Shown here piece by piece: positions 27,091 to 36,346 of a DNA stretch of 64,000 nucleotides. The translations under genes were made by a program, and so were the position numbers. Within the stretch, counting starts at the first letter, position 1. Every line of letters begins with the position of its first letter. The notes below the pieces were generated by a model, which was not told the DNA's origin, searched no databases, and saw only the letters and a list, made by a program, of their open reading frames with translations. Source of the stretch: Spirosoma oryzicola (GTDB lineage Bacteria; Bacteroidota; Bacteroidia; Cytophagales; Spirosomataceae); the NCBI RefSeq assembly GCF_021233055.1, contig NZ_CP089544.1, positions 62,001 through 126,000 on the forward strand. The letters are read 5' to 3'.

Positions 27091-27537
27091 CTAACTATCA
27101 CTTTTTTTGGGAAAGTGCAATCGTGGAATTGTTGCCGTTTGGAACCAGTATGCCCGCAGTTGCTGTACATAAGCTTTCCAGTCGGCGTAGCTAAAGGGCT
27201 TAGTGGTAAACGCATTTGCCCCCTGCTCATAGGCTTTCTGAGCCACTTGCTCGTTACGGCTAGCGGATAACATGATTACCGGCACTAACCGCCCCTGGGG
27301 GTGCTGACGCAATAAGGCCAAAAAGTCAAGGCCGTCCAGACCCGACTGCAAATCTCTATCCAGTAAAATCAACCGAGGCCCCCTGCCAGCCAGACCCGTC
27401 AGGTAGCTGACCGCCTCAGCGAAGCTAGTAACATGCATAAATTCAGCTTCGGGGAATACACTACTAGCCGCCCGGTTGAGCACATCGGCAATCTCTTGTT
27501 CATCGTCTATTAACAAAATGAGGTGTTTTACGGCCAT
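27091..27537 (-). CDS. Single-domain response regulator
   Basis: 148-residue receiver domain with no output domain. Acidic pair D11-D12, phosphoacceptor D60 in LILLDRDLQSGLDG, Ser in MLSAS and Lys in TTKPFS are all in place, so it should be phosphorylated by a histidine kinase or phosphorelay. It is divergent from a second receiver protein 130 bases away; a shared signalling role is plausible. Confidence 0.88.
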   Translation of the reverse strand: MAVKHLILLIDDEQEIADVLNRAASSVFPEAEFMHVTSFAEAVSYLTGLAGRGPRLILLDRDLQSGLDGLDFLALLRQHPQGRLVPVIMLSASRNEQVAQKAYEQGANAFTTKPFSYADWKAYVQQLRAYWFQTATIPRLHFPKKSDS

Positions 27538-27666
27538 TGACGAAGGTATGATGAAGTCCTTGTAGACAACACAAAAAGCCTGCTAAACATGCCTTTCTAA
27601 TTGAATTCTAATCAATTGGCTGTTTTTATATGTTAGGTGTAATTACAACTGACTGAGTACTGAGTA

Positions 27667-28101
27667 ATGCAACAGCACGGCCCTATTCTATTTATTGATG
27701 ATGATCCCGATGATCAGTTTCTTTATAGGCCTCTTTTTGAGCAGATAATTCCTGACAGGAAGGTCGTATTTTTAGATAACGGACAAGAGGCAATCGATTA
27801 TTTGCGAACCACGGAGGAGAAACCCTTTTTAATTATCTCGGAGTTGACCCTAAGTGGCATGAGCGGGCTAGAGCTGCGAAAGGAGATTGAGCAGGACCCT
27901 GCCCTACGCAAGCGAGCGATTCCGTTTATCTTCTTTACCCATCCGGTTTATAAACACCTGGTCGAAGAAGCCTATGAGCTAACCATACAAGGATTCTTCG
28001 AAAAGAAGCCTGACATCCAGGCCGTGGAGAAAGAACTGCGCTCGATTATTGATTACTGGTCGACGTGTTTACATCCCAACCGTTTTGATGGCACGGAGTG
28101 A
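27667..28101 (+). CDS. Receiver-domain protein with Asp-to-Glu phosphoacceptor
   Basis: 144-residue stand-alone receiver. The acidic cluster D11-D13 and the conserved Lys (FFEKKP) are present, but the phosphoacceptor position aligns with E59 (LIISELTLSGMSG where D-x-x-L-P-G-M-D-G is usual). Glu can mimic a phosphorylated Asp, so this may be a constitutive or pseudo-receiver. Followed 8 bases later by an unknown gene on the same strand, probably co-transcribed. Confidence 0.85.
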   Translation: MQQHGPILFIDDDPDDQFLYRPLFEQIIPDRKVVFLDNGQEAIDYLRTTEEKPFLIISELTLSGMSGLELRKEIEQDPALRKRAIPFIFFTHPVYKHLVEEAYELTIQGFFEKKPDIQAVEKELRSIIDYWSTCLHPNRFDGTE

Positions 28102-28109
28102 ATTGTTAG

Positions 28110-28505
28110 ATGTGTTACAAGAAGGTTAGAGTCGCTTTGCGTTGCAGAACGACTCTTTCTGTTGATAATCACAAAGGGTCGCTTCCTAGAAAAATAAAAC
28201 ACAAAGTAAAGCCGGATGATTTTAACCGTGTTGTTCAGTCAATTAATAGGAAAGTGATCATTATTTACATCGTTGGAATTGATAGTGAAAACAAAAAGCA
28301 GATTGTCAGTTTTGGCAACCAGAGTATGGAAGTGTGTTTTGATACGCTGTCTATACTGGTGGAAAAGGGCTGGCTACTTATGCATCTAGTGCTATCAGTT
28401 GACGCTCGGCTAATACCCCTACCAGTAGAAGCTTTTGATGGAAAACGCTTTTCTGAACCCCTAGCCCAACTAAAAAGGGAATGGGAAGCTATTCTGGCAG
28501 GCTAA
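28110..28505 (+). CDS. Hypothetical protein downstream of receiver
   Basis: 131 residues, 8 bases after the pseudo-receiver gene. Contains a beta-rich centre (KVIIIYIVGIDSENKKQIVSFGNQ) and a C-terminal helix ending LKREWEAILAG. No signal peptide. No family recognised; position suggests a partner of the receiver protein. Confidence 0.5.
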   Translation: MCYKKVRVALRCRTTLSVDNHKGSLPRKIKHKVKPDDFNRVVQSINRKVIIIYIVGIDSENKKQIVSFGNQSMEVCFDTLSILVEKGWLLMHLVLSVDARLIPLPVEAFDGKRFSEPLAQLKREWEAILAG

Positions 28506-28705
28506 CGGCCCATCCATTACAAAGAGATATGCAGTTACTACACCTGGCCAGTGGTGTCTTATTCGCTGAACCAGTGTCTCCCTATAAAACCCTTGGATAA
28601 TTGATACCTTCTTACAAATTTACTGGACATATCCAGTATAAGGCGATAAATTCAAGTGGAGGATATCCTTTCGACAGAAAGGGTGTGTCTTTTTAGGTTA
28701 AATTC

Positions 28706-28748
28706 CTGTACTGGCCGCTAGAGATTTCTGGCGGCTTTGTCTTAGTGA
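28706..28748 (+). repeat. GTACTGGCCGCTAGA hairpin, copy A
   Basis: GTACTGGCCGCTAGA, short loop, TCTGGCGGC, then TTTGTCTTAGTGA. Homologous to 29237-29277. Possibly an RNA 3' end or a small repeat. Confidence 0.5.
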
Positions 28749-28895
28749 AGCCTGCAGAATTGATTCTGATACTAGTGGTTTCATAATTTACCTTGCCCTC
28801 AGGATCTATTCTGTTCATCCAACCGATTAAGCCGCACTGGTTCAGAAAGACTGAACGCAAGTTGTTCCCATCCGGGGATAATTGATTACATGAAA

Positions 28896-28925
28896 AATGC
28901 CTAACCGCAAAGCGAGTCAGGCATT
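28896..28925. terminator. Bidirectional terminator-like hairpin
   Basis: AATGCCT...AGGCATT stem with an A-rich/T-poor context; could end transcripts from either side. Confidence 0.4.
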
Positions 28926-29236
28926 GAAGAAAAAATTAGCCGCTCTACAGCTAATAGAGTTGCTAACAAAGGAATACTGAAAAAATCTCAGTATCAACAC
29001 GTAGCGAGCTTTTGGCAATTGAACCACGCGTGTTTAGGCCGAACATAGTACCTAAACAGTAAATCAATACCTTCTTATAAAGCAAGCAACGGGTTGACGA
29101 AGGAAATAGTTTGATAGCCGTCAGAAAGCCACTCCTGATAGGCGGGTGTGTGCGATGGCTTGGTTATAAGCTTACTTGACTTGGTTGACGACAAGTTGTA
29201 GCTTTGACAAGGAAGATTTATTTTATGTTAGTTAAC

Positions 29237-29277
29237 AGGTACTGGCCGCTAGAAGATCTAGCGGTCTTGTCTTAATG
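29237..29277 (+). repeat. GTACTGGCCGCTAGA hairpin, copy B
   Basis: GTACTGGCCGCTAGAAGATC then TAGCGGTCTTGTCTTAATGA; a compact perfect stem. It lies about 85 bases upstream of the small gene at 29362. Confidence 0.5.
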
Positions 29278-29361
29278 AGACTTAATTCACCTATCGATAA
29301 AAATAAACGGTCGTAGTAACCTTTATGGGTACAGGTAGTTGCGCTATAAAACAACAAAGCT

Positions 29362-29556
29362 ATGACTCTCTATACCGTTCGCGTTCAGTTGCCCCATACC
29401 TTGACGTGGAAGCCCATTTCAGGGTTCGATGAAAGAGGGAATATTGTTTCCTTTCCTAAACAGAAGTTAGACGTCTACCAAGCCAAACAACTAATCGTTC
29501 AACTATTTACCCAACGACCTGATTGTAAATTTCAGGCCTGGCCAACCGTGAGTTGA
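29362..29556 (+). CDS. Small hypothetical protein, 64 residues
   Basis: Starts MTLYTVRVQLPHTLTWKPIS and ends DCKFQAWPTVS; a compact alpha/beta-looking cytoplasmic protein without a signal. Residue use is convincing, but the family is not recognised. Confidence 0.55.
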   Translation: MTLYTVRVQLPHTLTWKPISGFDERGNIVSFPKQKLDVYQAKQLIVQLFTQRPDCKFQAWPTVS

Positions 29557-29644
29557 AGCCGGAATCGAGTATAAGCCGAACAAATCAAAAGCGCGTAGCC
29601 CTTATTGATGGTATGCACTTCAAGTAACTATTCAACGAATAACG

Positions 29645-30391
29645 TTATATGCTAGTCGTGCATTGACGTTCTGGATTGCCATTGTCCGTACATTTAGCAT
29701 AAGCGTTATTGACTACTCCCCAATAGATCGGATCATAATTCCAAGTCTTGGGAGGTGTTGCGTTTTGAATGTAAGCAGACTGAAACGATACTTCGGCCCA
29801 TCCAGTGTTCGCTCTTTCTTCATTAAAAGAAGCTTGGTAACTCCAACCCGGCCCGCCCGATGGCGATTCATAAACGACATTCACTGTTCCACTTGTTCTG
29901 ATAACAGGCGTGTCTGAGGTAGACCAAATACTACCGAATGAACGACTTTGGTGTTTAGCAACACAATAGACCATCGAGTAAAACCCTTGGTAGTTAGTAG
30001 AGCCGATAACCCCCGCCATCCAACGCTTGTTACCGCCTACCCAGTACTCTTGAAGACAGTTGACCTCTGCGGCACGCCTTCCTTTAGCCGTTGCGGTGGA
30101 GGTTCTAGTTATCGTATACTTCGCTAGATCAGCTCCTGTTCTGGCTCCTGCGCTCACTTGAGTTAAGCGTTCCTTGCTGTAGTTGTTGATCTTATAGAAG
30201 TTATCTCGCTCAAACAAATAGGCTTCTTTGCCAATGTATAGCCAGCCATCTTTACTAATCACAGTAGCCAATACAGGATCGTCGGTCAGGCGAGTGATTT
30301 CGCGATCATCCCCCTCCCCCTCAATTGCGACAAAGCTCTTGTAAGAATCCGTGTAGGCTATCAGACACTCTGTATAACGTCTGAAGTCTAA
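29645..30391 (-). pseudogene. Hypothetical protein gene that has lost its start
   Basis: The frame is open from 30391 and codes convincingly from there (SFVAIEGEGDDREITRLTDD and VLATVISKDGWLYIGKEAYL), but no ATG or GTG lies in its first 40 codons; only a TTG at 30271 could start a 208-residue product. A TGA precedes at 30392-30394. The C-terminal half is aromatic- and Asn-rich (TWNYDPIYWGVVNNAYAKCTDNGNPERQCTT). Probably a 5'-truncated gene of unknown function; a TTG start is the alternative. Confidence 0.5.
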
Positions 30392-30580
30392 TCAGCATCG
30401 AAAAGCAGGTAGCAATCGGCTAAGTCCAATTTTGCGATATGCGCTAGAATTAGTTGTCTTTTAAACACAGGCCGATCAATAATCGTACAAGAAAAACATA
30501 TATATATCATTTCTATACTATATTGCCTTTCTTTTAATCATTGCCTTTCCTCCAAACTAGCTCATCAACTTACTTTCAGT

Positions 30581-31441
30581 ATGATTGCCTTCACGATTCA
30601 ACAGCTCGAGTGTTGGACCCAGATCAAAAGTCACACCTTACGCGTATGGGAGCAACGTTACAAAGCCTTTTCCCCCAAGCGTAATGGCCGCCAGCACCGG
30701 CTCTATGAACCCGATGATATCCAACGAGCGCTTTGTTTGTCCCTGTTGACTCTTCACCACTCTTTGACCGCTCAGCTAGCCGCTCTGCCTTTGTCGGACT
30801 TAAAAGCAAGAACGCGTCTGCTCATAACGGCTAGTCAACCCTTGACTTATCACGTTGTTGAACTGCTGATGGCCATTGTGGACAACGATGCGGATGGGTT
30901 TCGACAACTCCTGCAAGCCAACTGGCACCGAGTAGGAGGCCTTGTGACCTTGCGTAAACTTATACTACCCTTCCTGCAACGCCTAGAAGATGTATGGGGG
31001 TCAGGCCTGGAGACAGTCGAAGAATGGGCGTCGTCCCGAGTGATTCTGGAGCAGCATCTTGTTGACTGTACGGATCGCTTACCCTCCCCTTGGCGCATGG
31101 CCGAACGTTATATGATTGTACAAGCCAAACCGGGGGGATTTCAACTACTGCCCCAGATCGCTCATTATCTGCTGCTCAGTCAAGGCTATGCGGTTGCGCG
31201 ACCTGTGCTTCATGAATCAGCGGAACTCACGCCTGAAGCGCTCCAAAGCTATCGACCCAAGTATGTGGTGGCCGTTTTGTCGGGCTGGCCTGCTCGCTCG
31301 CTGGTGCAATCCTACATTGACCAGTTAGTTAGTCTGTGTACCCCCGCCCAGGTACTATTGACCGGCGATCGGATTACCGGCCAAGATATATCAGTTCCGG
31401 AGGGGGCCGGTTTATTGCACCGAATTGAGGAGTTAATCTAA
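30581..31441 (+). CDS. MerR family regulator, CarH/LitR-like
   Basis: 286 residues. The N-terminal MerR helix-turn-helix is clear (FTIQQLECWTQIKSHTLRVWEQRYKAF...RLYEPDDIQ). Residues 80-160 resemble the helical B12-binding module, including VWGSGLETVEEWASS and an E-Q-H (CarH has a comparable E-H beside its W motif). The C-terminal part looks like a degenerate Rossmann domain without the classical D-x-H-x-x-G cobalamin motif. It could be a light- or redox-responsive regulator in the CarH style, but may no longer bind cobalamin. It precedes treZ on the same strand. Confidence 0.75.
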   Translation: MIAFTIQQLECWTQIKSHTLRVWEQRYKAFSPKRNGRQHRLYEPDDIQRALCLSLLTLHHSLTAQLAALPLSDLKARTRLLITASQPLTYHVVELLMAIVDNDADGFRQLLQANWHRVGGLVTLRKLILPFLQRLEDVWGSGLETVEEWASSRVILEQHLVDCTDRLPSPWRMAERYMIVQAKPGGFQLLPQIAHYLLLSQGYAVARPVLHESAELTPEALQSYRPKYVVAVLSGWPARSLVQSYIDQLVSLCTPAQVLLTGDRITGQDISVPEGAGLLHRIEELI

Positions 31442-31654
31442 ATCCAAAATAAGTCGTTGCTCTCATCAGTGATGCCAAAGTCACCTTCGTAAGTAATTTG
31501 ACCTTGTTCTTAGCTAGGAATTAGTTAGACTGCACGAGACTTTTTGAGTCTGGTTCCTACTTAGAAACGCATCAGTATACCTATCAGACCGCTTCCAGCA
31601 ATCGCCACTAGGCTTAAAACAGCATCGGGGTCTAGGTGACCCCAGCTATCTTCT

Positions 31655-33559
31655 ATGAACCAACTTTCTTTAGCAAGTGCCAACTCCTACCGTTTAGCCA
31701 ATGATCATCGCTCGCTGGGCGTAAGCTTTACCGAGGACGGTAAGGCAACGATCATTACCTGGGCGCCCAGGGCCAACCAGGTCGCTATTAACCTTCAAAA
31801 ACAATTGGCCCCATTGCCCCTTAACCGTGACCAATACGGATACTGGTCTTTAGTAACCGACCAAATTAGCCCAGGCGATCTATATACGTTTATCCTCAAT
31901 GGACACAATGAACACCCAGACCCCACTTCTCTATTCCAGCCCCAGGGCGTATTTGGCCCATCAGAAGCCGTTGAAACCGGCTTGTTCTGTTGGACGGATC
32001 AGCATTGGCAAAACCCCCATCTTGATCAATACCTGATCTATGAACTGCATACGGGCACGTTTACAAAAGAGGGAACGTTTGCCGCGATTGAGGAGAAGTT
32101 AGATCATCTGGTCGCATTGGGTATCAATGCGATCGAACTCATGCCGATCGCCCAGTTCTGCGATTCCCGCAACTGGGGCTACGACGGTGTTTTTCCTTTC
32201 GCCGCTCAGGCAACCTATGGCGGCCCGGCTGGTTTACAGCATTTGACGAATGCCTGCCACCAGAGAGGCATTGCCGTTGTGCTGGACGTGGTCTATAACC
32301 ACTTTGGTCCCGAAGGTAACAATCTTCAGGAGTTTGGCCCCTATCTAACTAGCAAATACAGCACGCCTTGGGGCGAAGCGGTCAACTTCGATGATGCCTG
32401 GTGCGACGGTGTGCGCCGATTCGTCGTCGAGAACGTACTGATGTGGCTGCGTGATTTTCATATTGATGCGCTCCGGATGGATGCGGTCCATGCCATCAAA
32501 GACTGTAGTCCCGTTCATATCCTGCAGGAGATTCGCCAGCAGGTCGATCAACTAATGGAACGAACCGGCCGGCGTCACTACCTCATCATTGAGAATGACC
32601 TCAATGATCCCCGGTTCATCAATTCACTAGCCGAAGGCGGCTATGGTATGGATGCGCAGTGGATGGATGAGTTCCATCACGCGCTGCGGGTTACGGCGGG
32701 GGAGCCGCAACGGGGCTATTATGCGGATTATGACGGCGTCAATCATTTGGTCAAATCCTACCAAGATGCTTATATATTTGATGGGCAGTACTCGGTTGTT
32801 CGCCAACGGTTTTTCGGGCGAAAAGCGGCCCATAATCCCGGCCATCAATTTGTTGTTTTTTCGCAAAACCACGATCAGATCGGCAACCGCAAACTAGGTG
32901 AGCGGTCCAGCCAGCTCTATAGCTTCGGGATGCAAAAGCTATTGGCTGGTGCGGTGTTAGTGAGCCCGTATCTACCATTGCTGTTCATGGGTGAGGAGTG
33001 GGGCGAGACCAATCCTTTTCTGTATTTTGTGAGTCATGCTGACGAGACGGTCATCGAGGCCGTTCGGCAGGGCCGTCAGGAAGAGTTTGCGGCCTTCCAT
33101 GACGAGGGGGACGACCCCGTACCCGACCCGCAGGACAAAATAACTTATGTGCAGTCGCACCTGCAATGGGAACGGCTGCACCAGAAGCCGCATCAAACTA
33201 TGCTGCGTTATTACCAGACACTGATTAAACTCCGTCTCCATCATCCCGCCCTACGTACTCTGAATCGTGAGCAACTAGCTGTAACGGCGCAAGAAGCGCA
33301 GAGAACGCTGACACTACATCGTTGGCATAAGGATCAACACGTGCTATGCTTACTGAATTTCAGCAGCTTTCCGCAACGCGTTTGCTTACCCGTCGAGGGG
33401 AGTCAGTGGCAGAAGCTATTTGATTCGGCGGATCAACAGTGGCAACGCCACGATGAGCTAACCCCCAGTTTGTCTCCTACCACATTTACCCAGGAGAAGT
33501 CACTATGGTTATCACCTGAATCACTGTGTATCTACACAGCTGACTGGCGGGGGAAATGA
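31655..33559 (+). CDS. treZ: Malto-oligosyltrehalose trehalohydrolase
   Basis: 634 residues; GH13 enzyme that releases trehalose from maltooligosyl trehalose in the TreY-TreZ pathway. N-terminal E-set domain to about residue 95, then the (beta/alpha)8 core: YELHTGTFTKEGTF, WGYDGVFPFAAQATYGGP, VVLDVVYNHFGPEGNNL, nucleophile in FHIDALRMDAVHAI, acid/base Glu in LIIENDLNDPR and VVFSQNHDQIGNR. The C-terminal about 100 residues form the usual beta domain. No treY is in the window. Confidence 0.9.
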   Translation: MNQLSLASANSYRLANDHRSLGVSFTEDGKATIITWAPRANQVAINLQKQLAPLPLNRDQYGYWSLVTDQISPGDLYTFILNGHNEHPDPTSLFQPQGVFGPSEAVETGLFCWTDQHWQNPHLDQYLIYELHTGTFTKEGTFAAIEEKLDHLVALGINAIELMPIAQFCDSRNWGYDGVFPFAAQATYGGPAGLQHLTNACHQRGIAVVLDVVYNHFGPEGNNLQEFGPYLTSKYSTPWGEAVNFDDAWCDGVRRFVVENVLMWLRDFHIDALRMDAVHAIKDCSPVHILQEIRQQVDQLMERTGRRHYLIIENDLNDPRFINSLAEGGYGMDAQWMDEFHHALRVTAGEPQRGYYADYDGVNHLVKSYQDAYIFDGQYSVVRQRFFGRKAAHNPGHQFVVFSQNHDQIGNRKLGERSSQLYSFGMQKLLAGAVLVSPYLPLLFMGEEWGETNPFLYFVSHADETVIEAVRQGRQEEFAAFHDEGDDPVPDPQDKITYVQSHLQWERLHQKPHQTMLRYYQTLIKLRLHHPALRTLNREQLAVTAQEAQRTLTLHRWHKDQHVLCLLNFSSFPQRVCLPVEGSQWQKLFDSADQQWQRHDELTPSLSPTTFTQEKSLWLSPESLCIYTADWRGK

Positions 33560-33756
33560 ATTTAAGTAAAGCGTCCATCATGGATACTTTGGCAGATGGT
33601 ATAAGCGCTACCGTATCGATTGATGAGCTACCCAGTTGAGAACGGTAAACTACTTGAAGGGCCTGCCATGCCATTGACGGCCTATGTTGGAAAAACAAGG
33701 TATTTTTGACTCTTCACGAAACGCAGTCTAGTTCATGTATCGTTAGGCTTAATTAA

Positions 33757-33999
33757 GCCTTTGTGCAATTAGCGGATTGGGCGGGCGACACGTACGTAGC
33801 AGTGACCGAATTTGGTGAGCAGCCCCGGGCTCTAGTGTCGCTCAGTTACGGTAACGCCAGCCAACCGGGTCATCCGCATAACGGGGACAACTGGCAGCGC
33901 ATGTCCGAAAAGCGCCTTCGGGAAGCCTTGCTGGAGAAGCCCGCCATTCAAAAGCAACTGGAGAAACAGGAAATGCTACGGTTTGGCCAAACCCGGTAA
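33757..33999 (+). pseudogene. C-terminal remnant of a penicillin-acylase family protein
   Basis: The frame opens after TAA at 33754 and codes for about 80 residues: GDTYVAVTEFGEQPRALVSL, SYGNASQPGHPHNGD and QRMSEKRLREALL. This matches the extreme C-terminus of Ntn-hydrolase acylases (YG-x-S-x-P-x-S-P-H-x-x-D). The signal, spacer and catalytic Ser regions are missing, so it is a leftover 3' fragment. Confidence 0.6.
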
Positions 34000-34081
34000 T
34001 CATCGCCAATCGACTTGTTAGCGAGAAGGTCACGTTCACTTATGCTCTAGCCACTCATCCTGTTGCTATAGACAGCTATTT

Positions 34082-35161
34082 ATGAGACTAACCGTACTTC
34101 ATAGGTACCTGCTACTCGTTCTGCTGGCACAACCGGTAAGGGCTCAGACTGGCTTGATAGGCGATTACTATGTGGGCACCAATTTTGAGCAGAAGGCTTT
34201 CTCCCGCATCGATCCGGCGATCAGTTTCAACTGGGACCGACGCAGTCCGGGAAAGGGTCTTTCCCGCTCCTATTATTCCATTCGTTGGCGGGGTAAACTG
34301 CGGGCTCCCACGACGGGAGTGTATGAGTTTTATGCCAAAGTAAATGACGGCATTCGAGTTTGGGTGGGCAACAAGCTGGTGCTAGAGTCCTGGAAATTAA
34401 ACGCCTACAAGCACTATACGGGTAGTATTGTCCTGGAAGCAGAGCACTACTACGATCTGCGAGTCGATTATTTTAACGCCATCGAGTGGGGCGAAATTGA
34501 CCTCTACTGGAAGCCACCACCAACGCCCAACTCCGCCTTGAATCCGTTCTCTGAGAGTGGCGAGCCTATAGCCGCCGACTATTTTTTTCAGCAAGCGCCC
34601 CCAAGTAAGATGGTTCCTAAACCAATTAGCCCAGCCGCTACCAAGCGATCCGTTCGTTTGCCGTTACCTAAACGGGTACATCCTCCCAAACTAAAAACAG
34701 TTAAGCTGAAATCGATTCCCACGCCGGAAACACCGAAAAGGCTGCCTGATCAGGAGACGGTAGCCGCCGACACCATACTCATCCGTCGCGTGGCTGCCGA
34801 ACCGCCACTGGCCATCAGCTCCGGCGCTACCTTGATTTTACGGACGGTGCAGTTTGAGCAGAGCAGCTACGTACTGCTGGCTGAGGCATCGACGGAGCTG
34901 ACTAAACTGATTCAAGTCCTGAAAGTCAATCCACACTGGCACATCCATATTACCGGCCACACCGACAATGTTGGGGATGCTCGGCTAAATCTGGCCTTAT
35001 CGGAGCAGCGGGCAAAGGTAGTCGCTACGTACTTGATCCGGCGGGGTATTCTTGATGAGCGGATCACCACGGAGGGGTTTGGCAGTACACAGCCCCTTGG
35101 CGACAACACAACGGAAGGCGAACGAAGCAAAAATCGCCGGGTAGCGATTACCATTCGTTGA
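34082..35161 (+). CDS. PA14-OmpA outer-membrane protein
   Basis: 359 residues: signal peptide ending VRAQ; PA14 domain about residues 22-150 (GLIGDYYVGTNFEQKAF, TGVYEFYAKVNDGIRVWVGN, LVLESW, YDLRVDYF), which usually binds carbohydrate; a Pro/Lys-rich linker (about 165-225); and an OmpA C-terminal domain about 255-359 (VQFEQSSY, ITGHTDNVGDARLNLALSEQ, RAKVVATYL, KNRRVAITI) that binds peptidoglycan. Likely tethers a sugar-binding domain to the cell wall. Confidence 0.88.
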   Translation: MRLTVLHRYLLLVLLAQPVRAQTGLIGDYYVGTNFEQKAFSRIDPAISFNWDRRSPGKGLSRSYYSIRWRGKLRAPTTGVYEFYAKVNDGIRVWVGNKLVLESWKLNAYKHYTGSIVLEAEHYYDLRVDYFNAIEWGEIDLYWKPPPTPNSALNPFSESGEPIAADYFFQQAPPSKMVPKPISPAATKRSVRLPLPKRVHPPKLKTVKLKSIPTPETPKRLPDQETVAADTILIRRVAAEPPLAISSGATLILRTVQFEQSSYVLLAEASTELTKLIQVLKVNPHWHIHITGHTDNVGDARLNLALSEQRAKVVATYLIRRGILDERITTEGFGSTQPLGDNTTEGERSKNRRVAITIR

Positions 35162-35307
35162 GTTAGGTTTGCCCTTTAAGCGCAGGACATCCATCGAAAT
35201 CAATTTTACAGACTTAGCTTGATTATAGCGCCTTCTTAAGTGGCAGAAGCCGTTCGATTATGCAGGCTAAAAGTTGTTTACAAAACGCCCATTTGATGAA
35301 GCACCCG

Positions 35308-35874
35308 TTATTTTGCTTCTCGCCAAGCTAAGTAGCGGTAAACTGTCGCTCGGCTTAGGTGAAATAACTGACCAATCTCTAAAATCGTATGGGTTTTAAG
35401 AGTATACATCGTCTTTACAGCTCGGGCCTTTACTTGGGCTTCGGCAGAGAGTCCTTTTGGACGGCCGCCTATTCGTCCCCTAGCCCGCGCTGCGGCCAAA
35501 CCAGCTAGGGTACGCTCGCGGATTAAATCTCTTTCAAATTCGGCCAGCGATGCAAACAGGTTAAATACCAAGCGACCTTGTGCAGTGGTGGTATCGATAG
35601 CATCATTTAGGCTACGGAAACCAATGCCATTGGTTTGAAACTCGTTGACTAGCGTGAAGAGTTCTTTTAGTGATCTGCCCAGCCGGTCAAGCTTCCAAAC
35701 AATGACCGTATCACCTTCTCGAAGAATCTCAAGTAACTTTCGTAATTGGGGTCGTTCTTTAGCCGAGGAAACCTTCTCCTGGAAAATTTTATGACAACCT
35801 GCTTTTTTGAGATCATCTAATTGCAAGTTCAGATTTTGATCTTGAGTAGAAACGCGCGCGTAGCCGAATAGCAT
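35308..35874 (-). CDS. Serine recombinase (resolvase/invertase family)
   Basis: 188 residues with the catalytic Ser in YARVSTQDQ (Ser9), conserved arginines in KLDRLGRSLKELF and FERDLIRERTLAGLAAARARGR, and a C-terminal helix-turn-helix (ILEIGQLFHLSRATVYRYLAWR). Full-length small resolvase; may act on inverted sites such as those upstream of the neighbouring toxin-antitoxin locus. Confidence 0.88.
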   Translation of the reverse strand: MLFGYARVSTQDQNLNLQLDDLKKAGCHKIFQEKVSSAKERPQLRKLLEILREGDTVIVWKLDRLGRSLKELFTLVNEFQTNGIGFRSLNDAIDTTTAQGRLVFNLFASLAEFERDLIRERTLAGLAAARARGRIGGRPKGLSAEAQVKARAVKTMYTLKTHTILEIGQLFHLSRATVYRYLAWREAK

Positions 35875-36346
35875 ACTATTATTTTAATACAAAAAAGGAA
35901 GTGAGTCTAAACCAGTAGTGGCTAACTATATACTACGTAAGACAATCAGTAGGGTAGGGCTGATTGATAAGCCATGGCCTTAACTACAGTTTTTGGGACA
36001 GATGCAACTAATAGAAAGCTGGTTGCGTCCGTTTGGAAAACTATCTTCTATTGTCACATTTCAGAAGCAGACCTAAAAAATTATCGGAGGCCTCGATCAC
36101 TGCTCAATAGATGATTAATTTCTTGTTAGAAAGGTAATTAGGCGAGGCCGCGCCTTGGTGATTGATCGCCAGGCGGTGTTCACCAAGGCGCATAATGATT
36201 AAGTTGCTGATTCTGAAATCCGCTGGCCACCGTGGCGCGGTCAGTATCGCCGAAATCTCCATACCAGACAACTTACAAACTTTTTTTTGATTGTACGAGT
36301 TATAGCTACGTAAAATGTCAGTAACATTGCTGACAAATTGTTATTC
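35875..36346. other. Intergenic region with inverted repeat
   Basis: About 470 bases between the divergent resolvase and RES/Xre locus. It contains the 12-bp inverted repeat at 36150-36191 and otherwise no gene. Confidence 0.4.
36150..36191. repeat. 12-bp perfect inverted repeat
   Basis: GCGCCTTGGTGA and TCACCAAGGCGC, 18 bases apart. About 155 bases upstream of the antitoxin gene and 275 bases from the resolvase start. Could be an operator for the Xre antitoxin or a recombination half-site pair. Confidence 0.6.

Larger units (their letters stand above)
28506..29361. other. Long intergenic region with repeated hairpins
   Basis: About 850 bases without a supported gene. Hairpins: ACACCTGGCCAGTGGTGT at about 28538; GGCCGCTAGA...TCTGGCGGC at 28711-28735; AATGCC...GGCATT at 28896-28925; CCGCTAGAAGATCTAGCGG at 29245-29263. 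Three of them are followed by GTCTTA. This region could encode small RNAs or successive terminators. Confidence 0.45.

Noticed and set aside
26752..27270. 172-codon + strand frame
   Set aside because: It runs antisense into the response-regulator gene and across its terminator; no domain or plausible composition.
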